From NCBI GenBank assembly GCA_963082875.1, contig OY720103.1, forward strand, positions 8,618,001-8,682,000: 64,000 bases of DNA, read 5' to 3'. The position numbers were made by a program, and so were the translations under genes. Of the stretch, positions 1-11,461 are shown piece after piece. Within the stretch, counting starts at the first letter, position 1. Each line of letters starts with the position of its first letter. This stretch comes from Corella eumyota (lineage: Eukaryota > Chordata > Ascidiacea > Phlebobranchia > Corellidae). Under the pieces are notes generated by a model. That model was not told the origin of the DNA. It made no database searches and worked only from the letters and a program-made list of their open reading frames with translations.

Positions 1-134
1 GTTAGCTTAGATCTAAAAAGCTTCTCCACCCGGCTAAGAGTATCCTCCAGTAACCGGGGGCGGGTTTACGCCGACTTACAGAACCAGAGACGGCCTGAAT
101 CCATGCCTCAAGCCCAGTGCAGAACCGAACAAAA
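1..134. other. Flank left of the Harbinger element
   Basis: Moderately GC-rich sequence outside the terminal repeat that begins at 135. The open frame that reads across it on the minus strand matches no family I recognise and runs into the transposon end, so I do not call a gene. Confidence 0.3.
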
Positions 135-769
135 AGCCTGTTTACATGGGCGCTTAAACCGTGTTGGAGTACGGTTTTCTCGTTTTCGCTACGCGAGAAA
201 AAGGCGAACCGTGTTTGAAATCGAAATTTTAAATTCGCTTCGGAGAGGTGGTTTTGAAACTCGTACACGGTTCTAAAATAAGTATCGGTCAGTAGGCTAG
301 CAGCAGAATTAAATTAAATGGCGAGTTTTGCTTTACGCCGGCAAACTTTCTTTGTAAAATTTAATGGATTAGATGCGGACTAGGAAATGGCACAGCTGGT
401 AAGCAATTTAATTACACGGTTCTATTGTTTAAGCTTTAAACTCTTAACAGAACTGCAGAACCAATTGAATTGGGTGGGAAAGTCTGTTTTTCGTGATAAG
501 TTTTAAGCTGGTTTCATAATAAACAAAAGCATGTTAAGTTTTTAAATAAAGTAGAAAAATCATTAACTGGTAGTAAAGAAAAGATTTGGCCCAATATTTT
601 TGTAAAAGGTTTGGTTAAGTAGGTGGAAAGTCTCAACAGGGGTTTTCTGTAAGCAGTTTGCGTTAAATTTCATGGTAGTTCAAGGCAGTTATACTTAGTG
701 CTTACTTTTTTAACATAATAGGCAGAAATTAATCATGTTTATTAAAATACATAATTTTTTTAAATGCAG

Positions 770-2509
770 GCAAACCATACGCGAGAAGTGGAAACGTTTA
801 AAGACTGATTATTTTAAATATAAATTAATTCATTCAAGATCTGGGGATGCTGCAGAAACCTGGGAGTACTACAACGATATGGACCTGTTGTTAAGTTGCC
901 GCCCGAGAGCAAAGGTAAATATCTACCAAATTTTTAATTCTAGCAATTTCTGAATCTATTTTAATTTACCTTTTTAATAGGCTATCACAAATCGAGGAAT
1001 TGATACGTTTCGAGATTTCGTTGAGAATGAAGGTATATATTTCTTATTTAACTTTTTAATATTTCAGATTTAAAAATTTATATACAGAATTATAAATGTA
1101 ACTTTTTAATTAAAAAAAAAGCTACAAGCAGGTTGCAGTTCTGATATGTTATTTAGCTTTTTTAGTAGTCTTTTTAAAGAAAATGTACATAAAACTAATT
1201 TGCAAGTATAGAAACACAAACAAACTTGACGATTGTGTTGGAGGAGGAGTCCCAATCGTCAGCCTCAGTAACTTCTGCGAGTTCCCGGTCGCAAACTCCC
1301 TTGCCAAGAAAAAGGGGTATGGAAGAAATGGAGGAAGAATCCCCAGGTATTTTGTCTTTTTACACCCAAACAAGTTTTGTAACAGTCAAACCTGTCATTT
1401 TAAGATTACATTTGTGGCAAGCGCTTAATTCTTAACCGCTTTCCAACGGGTTAAGTTCATACGAGTTCACCGAGCCGACACGTCTTCAAAGTTGGTTCGG
1501 GCGTCAAGAAATTTACGGCAAATGACGACGTTTTACCGGTCAGGCCATAAATAATGCAATTTAACAGGCCAAACAACAACGCACAAAACAATGCCAACAA
1601 TTAGACTTTTAACCGAAAAAAAAAAAAAAAAAAAAAACGTCATCGTAATAGAAGAAACCAAGAAAAGAACGACTCGTATAACTTGCCCGACGCCACCTTG
1701 TTTTTATAATTACCCCACCTTTTGGGTAAATAAGCTTGTATTTTTATTTATAAAATCTCACGCTCTCTTATTTAGTGTTAATGCGATCTGAAGTTTAGAC
1801 AACAGCAGTCAAGTCTGGCCTTCGCGTCATTAATATAAAAATGTAATGTTAGTTTTTATTTAGTATTGCGCATTTAGTGTAATCAAGTACTTGTTTTATA
1901 TTATTTGTATGTACAATATAACTCGCAATCCTTAGTTAAAAGTTTGTTATTATCAAGTTAAATTAACCAGAAAGCTTAGGTGCAAATCAAGTTAAACGGA
2001 GTCTTAAATCTTTAACAATTTATTAATTAAATAGTCAGGTTTATCATAGACTTTAGCAATAAAGGCTATGATAGAACCTGTGGTGACCCCAAATTAGACA
2101 ACTAACAATCTACAACCAAAATTCCATAAACTATAACCCCCCATCATTAATATTATAAAACTTATTAAAACGTTAAGAAAACCCTACACATTCTTTTAAA
2201 TTTTAAGCATCTAAAAATGGTGTTTAGTGATGGCATGCATTAAATTTTATTGTTTTATCAAAGATGTTGCTGGACCTTTCACTGCAGGGGAAAAATACCG
2301 AAAAAGCGCAAGCACTCTAAGGAACAAATACCAGGTAAAAAAATGTTAGTGGTTGTAAAGAAAGATACCTACAAATTTTAATTTTTAAAATTAAATACAT
2401 TATGTATTTAACACGAAACATTTATAATTTCAGAATACTTAAAAACCATGGTGACTTCCTTTGAAGAACAGGCCAAAGAGTCGAGAACGGCAGTGCGAAA
2501 AAGATAGGG
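770..2509 (+). pseudogene. Harbinger Myb/SANT-like DNA-binding protein, multi-exon
   Basis: Exons read at 770-914, 981-1032, 1212-1346, about 2287-2331 and 2433-2509 (stop TAG), each bounded by AG and GT. Exon 1 encodes a trihelix/Myb-like segment (REKWKRLKTDYFKYK, then WEYYNDMDLL), typical of the accessory protein that helps Harbinger transposase bind its ends. Exon 3 is Ser/Glu-rich and ends near PRKRGMEEMEEESP. Exon 4 reads as a basic nuclear-localisation-like stretch (IPKKRKHSK) and exon 5 as a helical tail (EEQAKESRTAVRKR). The phases fit except into exon 4, where one extra A in a run of five breaks the frame. The first exon with the ATG is not identified. Confidence 0.6.
1413..2188 (-). 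mobile_element. Solo LTR (family also at 7980-8710)
   Basis: A 776-bp block with TG...CA ends when read on the minus strand, flanked by a direct 4-bp duplication catt (1409-1412 and 2189-2192). It is about 94 percent identical by eye, over the stretch I compared, to the inverted copy at 7980-8710. The length, TG/CA ends, short target duplication and lack of coding sequence identify it as a solo LTR. It lies inside an intron of the Harbinger Myb-like gene and so postdates that transposon. The parent family (gypsy, BEL or other) cannot be told from an LTR alone. Confidence 0.8.
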
Positions 2510-2685
2510 AGAGCCGGGTGCAACAAACTGCCGAAATAATGTCTTCTTTTCACCATGGCACAAATGTAACAGCATTTCAAAAAAAAGTTACATAACATGG
2601 ATTGAGCTTCCGCAAACTGTTTTTATTTTCATAAGTTATTTGTTTTTTAAAACAAATTAAAATTTGATGAAATTAAATAGAGAAT

Positions 2686-3620
2686 AACTTACATGCATTT
2701 ATCATCCACTACAGCTTGCAGAATTAAAGAATCCCAACCTTTTCGGTTGGTGTAATCCTTTTTTCCTTGTTTTGGTGCTGTCACAGGAATGTGACTACCA
2801 TCAATGCACCCATACACCTAACCAAACAGTCATATTGCAATTAAAATTTGCAAGAAAAAATGTATTTTAATTTCTAAACTTGTTAAATCTTACTTACTTG
2901 AGGAAAATGCGATTTCGCTTCTATTCATTTAGCAATTTTAATTGCTTCATTTTTGTTTGGAAAATGTATAAAACCATGCCGCCGGGAGTCATTGCAAAAC
3001 CTAACACAAAAATATTTAGAATTAAAAAATTGTAGTTTTGTCGCAAATTTCACTAATAGCATAATCTAGATTTGTGTACCTTTTCAAGCAATTAAACACG
3101 AAGATTTATAAACACCGAATGTATTTCCAACTGCCCAATATTCTGAAGCAGACGCTAACTTGTAGACTGCTATTGCAACTCTTTTTTCAGTTGGAATGGG
3201 TGTTCGTACTGCAAAATCATCTAAAATATAATTTTATTGATTTTTTTGTAATTTGAACTCAAGTTTAACAAATAAACAACATAAACAATATATTTTACCT
3301 GGTTGCATATCTTCCTTAACAAGTTCAATTAATTTAAAAAAAGAGGATTTGCGCATTCAAAAGTTCTGCAACCATTGGGAATCCACAAATGTTGACACGA
3401 TTTGTGTCCAAAAATTATTTGACCTAAAAACACATACATAAACTTATAGGTGGGGGGTTTGCGTAGATAAAAGTAGTCTTTATACTGTACAGACTGTATA
3501 ATATTTAACATTTTAATACCTTTTAAACATCCAAATTCTGTTTCTTTTTTCGTGAAAGTGGACATGAAGCATATATCGACATATAAATTGTATAGTTTTT
3601 CTCTCAACACTCCAGGGCTG
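2686..3620 (-). pseudogene. Harbinger transposase, decayed, several exons
   Basis: Minus-strand exons carry HARBI1-family hallmarks. About 3225-3070 reads PIPTEKRVAIAVYKLA, then EYWAVGNTFGVYKSS, the helix-turn-helix region. About 3000-2898 reads RRHGFIHFPNKNEAIKIAK followed by a TGA where Trp is usual. About 2812-2692 reads [20 protein letters not shown], containing the first catalytic Asp, then [18 protein letters not shown]. The distal part of the DDE domain, with the second Asp and the Glu, is absent downstream. Introns appear to separate the blocks. A further in-frame stop lies near the helix-turn-helix exon end, so the gene is dead. Confidence 0.65.
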
Positions 3621-4010
3621 GGGATGTCATATTTAAATTGCGAAATGGCAGAATAATCAAATAGTATTAAGTAGGTTTCTTATATAGCTGTAAATCTTAA
3701 AACCAACTGACCCAAGTTAAATAAAACCTTGTAAAATCAGTAGGTAGGCGTTAATAATCCGGTGAGATAATCCCACATTAGATATTTAATTGAAGGATTA
3801 CCTGTCTACCCACCGACTGAACTAAGAAAAACAATAGTCGGACACTCTAGACTGCCAGCTTGTCATGTCGAAAATCAACACTCGCTTGCGATTTCAAACA
3901 CGGTTCTATAAACCCATGTAAACTGAGTGCGTATAAGGATTTGAAATTTACGCTGACGTCACTCGGAACCGATCTTGAAATAATTTCAAACACGCTCATG
4001 TAAACAGGCT

Positions 4011-4652
4011 TAAAGTCGAGTGAACCCTCGCAACTGAGAATGATGTCACTCAGCGCGGGGCCACACTCGGCCAAGCATTCCGCCGCAGAGCCAAAGAAAC
4101 GTAGGACAACAGAAGGCAATGCCAATGAAATGGGCTTGTGTGTGATCAGGGTTTGGGTGTTGTTAAGAGGTTTTGATATAAGCGGTGCTTCATGTAGGGA
4201 AGTTACCGTTACAACTGAATTTTGGGATGTGACTGAATTATTTGGGGAAGATATACTCGAGATGTTTAGATACGTATCTTCGGAAAAATTTGTTTTATAG
4301 AAAGTCATGTATGGTAGTGACTTTCACAGTAACGGTAACTTCACTACCTGGGCATAAGTTAATGTTGGTGGCGGTGTTAAATACTTAACCGGTAAGGATG
4401 GCGGGGGCAAAACCAATGGCTGTAATTTTGGTGGGGAAAAACTTATGTGATTCGGGTTAAGACTGTCCATAAACGATAGTGTCAACGAGCATTGCATGGG
4501 GATCGGAGATGGAATAATATGGGGTTTTATTGGCGACAGCATTGAAGAAGGTGGTTGAGGTGGTGCGGACGACAGAGTGGAGAAAAATTTGTTAATTTTC
4601 GTTATTTTTAAAATTCTCTCTCTGCCCTCTGCTCCTTGAGGTCAAGTAGGAG
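4011..4652 (-). other. Between Harbinger and hAT: unassigned Pro/Ser-rich reading frames
   Basis: Minus-strand frames at 4542-4324 (72 aa, ending in a proline-rich run with TPPPTLTYAQVVKL) and 4308 downward are less AT-rich than the surroundings. The TYAQVVK phrase resembles linkers in retrotransposon ORF1 or gag-like proteins. No zinc knuckle or other domain is visible, and the lower frame runs into the Harbinger end. I do not assign a function. Confidence 0.2.
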
Positions 4653-5091
4653 CAGTGGCGACTTGTAGGCAAATTTTAGAAAGTCACAGCACGACTAGGG
4701 GGGTCCGGGGGCACGCTCCACCGAAAAAATTCCCCCTCCTCTTCTCGCCAAACCCATTTTCCTCTTCCTCCACCACCTTGACCACTATAATTTTTGTAAT
4801 TTAATTTAAAAAATGTGTAATGTAAACAAATGGATTACTATTCTTTTTTTTAATAAGGTATTTTAACAAGCTATATTAAATATTAAAATGTATTTCTTAC
4901 CGTTAAAGCCTATTCTTTTTTAACCTAAAAATAAATTCCAGTTAATTTATTTTAAATTTTTATAATTGCTTTTATATATATCTGCACATAAATTTTTAAA
5001 TATATATCCAATTTGCATGTATCCATTGGTTTTTTTATCCGAACATATGGTTTTTACACAATCTACCTTTACTGAAAAAACATAATCGATT

Positions 5092-5503
5092 TTTTCCAGG
5101 AAAACTCAACACATCAACAGTGGAGGGCAGGCATAATCGATTATTTTCCAGGAAAACTCAACACATCAACAGTGGAGGGCAGGCATAATCGATTATTTTT
5201 CATGAAAATTCAACACATCAACAGTGGAGGGCAGGCATAATCGATTATTTTCCAGGAAAACCCAACACATCAACAGTGGAGGGCAGGCATAAACGATTAT
5301 TTTCCAGGAAAACTCAACACATTAACAATGGAGGGCAGGAATAATCGATTTTTTTCAGGAAAACCCAACACATCAACAGTGGAGGGCAGGCACATTCGAT
5401 TATTTTCCAGGAAAACTTAACACATCAACAGTGGAGGGCAGGCATATTTGATTATTTTCCAGGAAAACTCAACACATCAACAGTGGAGGGCAAGCATAAT
5501 CCG
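5092..5503. repeat. Minisatellite, about eight copies of a 52-bp unit
   Basis: Tandem copies share the core caacacatcaacagtggagg followed by gcaggcataatcgattattt, with a period near 52 bp. Differences between copies are few (aatcg to aaacg, catattt and similar). It sits inside the left part of the hAT element; subterminal arrays like this often hold transposase-binding sites, but that role is inferred. Confidence 0.9.
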
Positions 5504-5549
5504 TATCTAAGAAAAAATCAACATTACAACACTCATCATCAAAAACACT

Positions 5550-7551
5550 TTATTTATAATTTAAAAAAGTTCTTTTAATTTTTAACTTGGAAAACAAATC
5601 TATGACATTTTTATTAAAATCAGGTGTGGTAGAAATCACATCTTTGTTAATGAATAAAACTGCTAAAGCATTTAATCTATCTTGGGTCATGGTGTTTCTT
5701 GAAAATGTTTTAATTCTTTTTAAAGTACTAAAACACCTTTCAGATTCAGCAGTTGCAATTGGAGTATTTAAAACTATTCCTATGACCTTACCAACTTCAG
5801 AAAAAGTTTTTAAAAGTGAACCTTTTATTAGAAATGAATTTAAATCCACAACTGATTTAATGTTTTCAAAGCCGTTGTTGGTGTACAACACTTTAAGTTC
5901 GTTGGCCAGTTTAGAACTATCTATCATGGGTTAAGCCAGTACCAACTGTTTAACCAAATTAACTGGAAATAAGTTTTTAAACCTTTTATACAAACAGATA
6001 TTAACTAATGAAAACGACTCAAATTGTTTTATGTTGCTAAATCGATTAATAATTTCAACAATTATTATATCACAGGCTTCTTTTGCATTTGCGCACAGCA
6101 ATCTTGAAGAAGTAGCAACCCTTTGGCGTTTTGACAACTCTGGACAAAATTCCATACTAGGTTCCACAAGTTTTTCACGAATATCATCAATAGCAAAGGC
6201 AACAGTCACCCCAGTCGATTCTCTTGACTGCAGAATATTATACAATATATCTGTATGGTGAAAGACATCATTAAAAAACTTCAAAAAGTAAAGAAATGCG
6301 GGATCTTTTAAAAGTTGTGTCAATCCAATACATCCATGGGTTGAAGTTGTGTCCCAGTGTGATTCATTAAGAGTTTTTTTAAAAGTTGCTAAAAGATTCT
6401 CCTTATTATTTAAAAACACTTTGGACAGCTCGGGATTGAAAATTTCATCTTGTTTCACATGGTCTTGGCCGCCGTTTTTCACAAACTGATCGCAACACAT
6501 CTGAACGTTTCGGAGACATAGAAAAAAAGGTAGAAAATCCAGACAAGTTAGCAAAAAACAACTTAATGTTTTTAATACCTTGACAGGCATGCTTTAGTAT
6601 CAGGTTTAGTTGGTGAGCATAACAGTGCACAAATTTGGAATGGGGAAAACATTTCTGCATTTTTTTTGAACGCCATTTTTTTTCCATAACAGATGCACCA
6701 TCATATTTCTGGGCAATAAGCTTTTTTTTTAGATTAAAGGGTTGCAGTGCATCTTAAAAGGGAGGTCATACCAACAGCAGTACGATCATTAGCTTCAGAA
6801 TATGACAGAAACCGTTCAACTGGATAGCCATTCACCACAAACCTGAGAAGTACTTCAAATTGTGATCGATTGGTAATATCAGGTGTTTTGTCTGCTTGAA
6901 CAGCAACAAAATCAGCATTACCTATGTCTTTCTCCAATGTATTTCTATATACAGTAAACATGCAATCTAAAAGTTCATTTTGGATTGTCTTCGATGTGTA
7001 TTGATTTACTGTTGCACTTTCCAAATGCTCTTTTAAAACGGTATCTGATTTTGCTATTTGCTGCAAAAAATCCAAAAATATGCCTTGGTTGGAGAAATCT
7101 TGTGATTCATTATGTCCTCGCATACCTATTTCACGTACTCCACAAAATTTTAAACAGTCAACAATGAGGTCAAGAATGTGTCTATTCTTTTTAACAATTT
7201 CATTGTGCCTCTGAACAGATAAGCTGTGTCCTACACTAATCTGTGACTGATATCTACAGTTCCTAGTAAGCTATATAAAAGTGCATTGTTGATGTGCACT
7301 TTTGAACTTTTGTGTCTTTATTGTGCCCGAAATATGTTGCATATCATTAAAGCCTTCTTTCGACCAAGTAACCTCCTTTTCTCCACTATTTCGAAACAAC
7401 AGGCAGTAAAAACAAAATAAACGTTATAATAAAACGTCCCTGTAGTTTTTATATCAATAGTTTTTGGCTGATGAGGTCCAAGGCGCTTTATGTCTAACTT
7501 TGCCTCAAAACTCGAAGGAAAACTTTTCAGAATACAATCAACCTGGTTCAT
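5550..7551 (-). pseudogene. hAT transposase, ZMYM1/TTF-finger type, decayed
   Basis: Read on the minus strand, 7551-7440 begins MNQVDCILKSFPSSFEAKLD and continues RLGPHQPKTIDIKTTGTF, the N-terminal TTF-finger lead-in of these proteins. 7123-6734 holds MRGHNESQDFSNQGIFLDFL and the first catalytic region (VAVQADKTPDITNRSQFEV). 6687-6600 holds FVHCYAHQLNLILKHACQG, the middle conserved block. 6600-5931 is the insertion domain, and 5927-5550 the C-terminal dimerisation domain with TAESERCFSTLKRIKTFSRN, then DRLNALAVLFI. The protein is split over at least four frames with stops between, so it cannot be expressed as one protein. Domain order and coverage are otherwise near complete. Confidence 0.82.
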
Positions 7552-7979
7552 GGTTTATATTAACTTTTTTTGGTAATAAATTACTATTTTCTGTTTAAAT
7601 AATGCGCGCTAAGATAAAAGCATAAACAGACAAGCAACAAAACTTTTGATTTCTGTAGTTTGATTTAGTTAAGTTAAAGTCCATTGATTTACTAAAAATT
7701 AAACACTTTTCAATTAGTATTTTATTTATTCGGTAGACACGCTAAATCCTTCATTAGCAGACTAGACTTTTTGACTGCATAAGATTCAAATTGCCAAAAT
7801 ATTTGAGAACCCCGTCGTAGTTTTAGCCCCACTTTTCACCTAAAGTTATCAACCTTTTTTAAATTTTCAAATACTGACGGCAACAATGCCTTTAGTTTTT
7901 TTTTTAATTTGGCAACCCGTGGCGCTAATCTCAGATTAGCCACACATGTTTACGCTAAATTTTTCGAAAGTTTTGGCAC

Positions 7980-8710
7980 TGTAGGGTTTTCTTAACGTTT
8001 TAAATAATTTTAATTAATAATATTATATGGGTGGTTTGTGATGGTTTATTGAATTTGGGTTGTGGTTTGTTAGTTGTCTAATTTGGGGTCACCACAGGTT
8101 CTATCAAAGCCTTTGTTGCTAAAGTCTATGATAAACCTGACTATTAATTAATAAATTGTTTAAGATTTAAGACTCCGTTTAATTTGATTTGCACCTAAGC
8201 TTTCTGGTTAATTTAATCTGATGATAACAAACTTTTAACTAAGGATTGCGAGTTATATTGTACATACAAATAATATAAAACAAGTACTTGATTACACTAA
8301 ATGCGCAATACTAAATTAAAACTGATCTTACATTTTTATATTAATGCGTCTGGCCATAAGGCCAGACTTGACTGCTGTTGTCTAAACTTCAGAGTCGGCG
8401 AGTAAGTAAAAACTAAGTGAGTAAGAGTAAGAGCGTAAGAGTCCGAGTTTTTATAAATAAAAATACAAGCTTATATACCCAAAAGGTGGGGTAATTATAA
8501 AAACAAGGTGGCGTCGGGCAAGTTATCGTTGTTCCGATAAATTGCGTTGTTTGGCCTGTTAAAATGTATTGTTTATGGCCTGACCGGTAAAACGTCATCA
8601 TTTGCCGTTAATTTCTTGACGCCCGAACCAACATTGAAGACGTGTCGGCGCGGTGAACTCGTATGAACTTAACCCGTTGGAAAGCGGTTAAGAATAAAGC
8701 GCTTGCCACA
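7980..8710 (+). mobile_element. Solo LTR inside the hAT element
   Basis: A 731-bp block starting tgtagggttt and ending cttgccaca, with an AATAAA-like signal about 20 bp before the end. It is flanked by the exact 4-bp duplication gcac (7976-7979 and 8711-8714). The related hAT copy near 21440-21470 lacks this block and so shows the empty site. High similarity to 1413-2188 suggests a fairly recently active family. No internal coding part remains. Confidence 0.85.
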
Positions 8711-8904
8711 GCACATTTTGTTGTCAAAAATAGGCACTATTTTTTTAAATTTTTTTTTAATTTTAGCGAAAAAAAATTGTCAAAAATCAGAAACTTCGTA
8801 AAAAATTTATTATTTACCAAAAATAATATTAATATTAAATTTAAAAAAGTGTGTTAAAAAGTTGGTGGTTTTAGCCCCATAGACGAGCCGCCAATGAGTA
8901 GGAG

Positions 8905-9667
8905 CCGGAGAGTCCTCAATCCTACCAAAACTTCTTCAATGCTGTGCTGCTTTCAATATTAAACACGGGCCTTGGTCCACCATGCAGTGACATCTGTTGC
9001 ATGTTACGTCCAATTTGATATTTATGTAGTTATGAACAGTCTTAAGATGTTGGACAAGGGCTCGCACTCTTCCAAACCCATTCTGGTGTTTTACACAGTC
9101 GCTGTAGTGGCATGCATAGCTGGTACCAATGCCGCCGTAGGTTATTCGAACAGCGACTATGGCTTCTCCCCCCGCGACGGCCTGCTTCTAGCAGAGCATA
9201 GATTTCCCTGCCGTGACAGGAGCAAAAGCCGAATAAGGAAGAGACGGCGCACCAGGATGGGCTTGATGGTAATGTCTACGAGCTGATCACAGTTAACCAC
9301 GTGGACGCACAAGTTGAACATGAAAAGGGTTTAATAGAGACTTGAGGAGTGCAAGCCAGTGGAGCAGCGCACGACGAGTAGTGACGCTGCACCGATCTAA
9401 GCGTGGGCCCTGTGAATGTCAATTTGCATTTATTGCAAACGGCATGCACGGGTACGTTACAGACCTTCCAGCCATGACAGCTGGATGTCTTTTTAAGGAG
9501 TGCAACATAGTCTGTGGTGCAGCACAACTCGACACTAGACAAACAAACCTAGTCGCCCCAACGCCACTAAACCAGACGGTAATTCTGTCGTTGGCATGCC
9601 CAGCAGGTTTCGGCAAGGCCATATCTAAAAATAGAATAAAATAGAGGCAGTAATTGTTGGCAAACAA
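8905..9667 (-). pseudogene. LINE ORF fragment with repeated zinc-finger modules (R2/NeSL-like)
   Basis: GC content rises here and the minus strand holds pieces in different frames with paired Cys/His motifs: FVCLVSSCAAPQTMLHSLKRH (residues near 9560-9500), VCNKCKLTFTGPTLRSVQRH (near 9440-9370), and YACHYSDCVKHQNG with ALVQHLKTVH (near 9120-9020). The modules resemble one another and are preceded by similar strands (DRITVWFSG; AIVAVRITYGG). N-terminal finger clusters like this are known from R2-clade LINEs. No reverse transcriptase is present here. A fragment of that kind lies at 60262-60604, but a link between the two is only a guess. Frames are broken. Confidence 0.45.
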
Positions 9668-11461
9668 AAGGTAATATTAATAGTAAAACAGTAACAGTAC
9701 AAAATAAAATGGTCAGTAAAAACAAAAACTCCTGTTTGTGGTCTTTTGTACTTTATACACAAAGGTTCGAATTATTATTTTACAAAACAAAATACTATTG
9801 CTTAAGATATATTAAGGCAACGTTGTAGTAAAATCAAATAAAAATATTTTTAAGGCATTAAATATAAATTATTAAGATAGACCTTTGAAATACAATGCAA
9901 CGCTTGCGCTGTTTGTTATAAGCAAGGAGAGCTACAACGGCTGATTCACGCTTCACTTGCTCTGCGTCACAATTAAGACTTAAATTTACACGCCCAAACT
10001 GTGAATGAACGAAGCGGAACAGAACTATTGTTAATTGTGCGAAGCGAAAAAACAAGACACCAGTATTGTCAAAAGCTAAACATTAACAGGCACAAAAAAA
10101 GTCCAGACAGATTTTAATCAAAACAAGACTGCCAAAAGGGAGCACCATGCAAAAAAGGCGACGCTCACGTATTACGTTGTAAAAAAGAACTGTTGCGCGT
10201 GTAGCAAATTATTAATTTTAATTATTAAAAACATTTTTTAGTGGTTAGTTGATACAAGAATATAAAATTCTGGCTAATTCTTATGGAAATAAACTCTGAA
10301 TTTAAGTTTTGTCTAAATCCATGTTTATTGAGTGGCGTCCGTTCAGCAGAACGAAATTGCCTAAATGTTTTTAAAACAAACATTTGCACTTAATAAAAAG
10401 AGGAAATAGAACGTTGAAAAAAATGATTCAATACCAGAAAAACGAGGTTAGAGTTCCCATGTGAAAAGAGTTGAAACTTATTATTTAAATGGGGAGGAAA
10501 AATACGTCAAAGTTTGACAGCAAATAAATAACAATTCCATTTCAAATCAACATCAAAAACTGTTTGTTTATAAAATTAAAAGTTAGCTTATGCGGATTTA
10601 TCCAAAATAAGCTACATCAATCCAACTCAAAGTAGAGCCCGGGGTAATCAAAAATAAGAAAACACAATACCAGAAAAACGAGGTTAGAGTTTCCATGTGA
10701 AAAGAGTTGTTCAAATAAATCTAGTTTCAGATTATTTCGGCTCCACTTTCACAAGAACTACAATTGGAATTGATTGATCTTTAGAGTGACTACCTTTTAG
10801 AGGAGAAATTTAAAACCCTGAAGCTGTGAGTTTTACGCAACGCTAAACCACACCAGATTTCCAGGAATTCGAAAGAAGGCACAGAAAATGCTGGTATTGT
10901 TTCATATAAAGTATGTTTAGAATTGCGTGTCAGAAAGTCGGACGTCGTTTATAAAGTGTAATTGGTGTTTTTTTTCGGCGTACTTGGTTTTAAAAGTTAC
11001 AAAAATGTTAATTAGTTAACGAAAGAATAAAAAAAAACTAAAAAAATAAGTAGTTTTATTCGCTAGGCAGCTTTAAGCTTGTGTTGCCTGCGGATTGGCA
11101 GACGGCGGTTACAAAACTTTAGGCCGACAAGTGCGCTTTTTAGGCCTAATTAATGTCAGCTTTAAAACAGGGTTTTTTTGCTTTCAAAATTAAATATTTG
11201 TTATGTAGTGAAATATAAATAGAATCCTTTGGTAAAATGAAAATTATTTTTTTTCTTGATCAACTGCCTTGTGAAGAAGCAGAAACAATCAATGGTTTCG
11301 ATAATGCGTTACTGTTTTAGATCAAGTTCAATTTAAAACAACATATCGATTTTCGAAAGTAGAAGTACATAATCTTTTTTCTATCATTTTTTTTTTGATG
11401 GTGCAAGTCAATGCACATGCAGTTCCCCCTATTATACAACTTCTAATAACCCTTCGCTTTT
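9668..11461. other. Non-coding stretch with a 44-bp direct repeat
   Basis: No gene recognised. A 44-bp sequence starting aataccagaaaaacgaggtt occurs at 10430-10473 and again at 10666-10709 with one difference, 236 bp apart. The rest is AT-rich. The last part may be the decayed 5' portion of the Harbinger copy whose transposase starts at 11462. Confidence 0.5.

Larger units (their letters stand above)
135..4010. mobile_element. PIF/Harbinger DNA transposon with two convergent genes
   Basis: The ends are inverted repeats: agcctgtttacatgggcg at 135-152 and its reverse complement at 3993-4010, with 17 of 18 bases matching. A second shared subterminal block, reading gaaccgtgtttgaaatcg inward, lies just inside both ends. 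Between them are a Myb/SANT-like gene on the plus strand and a Harbinger transposase on the minus strand, the two-gene layout usual for this superfamily. A solo LTR (1413-2188) has inserted in an intron of the Myb-like gene. The expected 3-bp TWA target duplication is unclear: taa follows the right end but aaa precedes the left. Both genes carry damage, so the copy is not autonomous. Confidence 0.75.
4653..8896. mobile_element. hAT DNA transposon with exact 8-bp target duplication
   Basis: The left end begins cagtggcgacttgt and the right end, reverse complemented, begins cattggcggctcgt, giving short imperfect terminal inverted repeats. The flanks are identical 8-mers, agtaggag at 4645-4652 and 8897-8904, the hallmark of hAT insertion. 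Inside are a subterminal minisatellite (5092-5503), a ZMYM1-like transposase on the minus strand (7551-5550) and a solo LTR (7980-8710) that landed later. A decayed relative of its right half lies at about 20090-21634. Confidence 0.88.

Noticed and set aside
5092-5503. CRISPR-like array (about 52-bp periodic repeat)
   Set aside because: Repeats are contiguous without unique spacers and lie inside a eukaryotic hAT transposon; it is a minisatellite.
1413-8710. A single 7.3-kb element bounded by long inverted repeats
   Set aside because: Each arm has its own 4-bp target duplication, and one lies in a Harbinger and the other in a hAT, so they are two independent solo LTRs.
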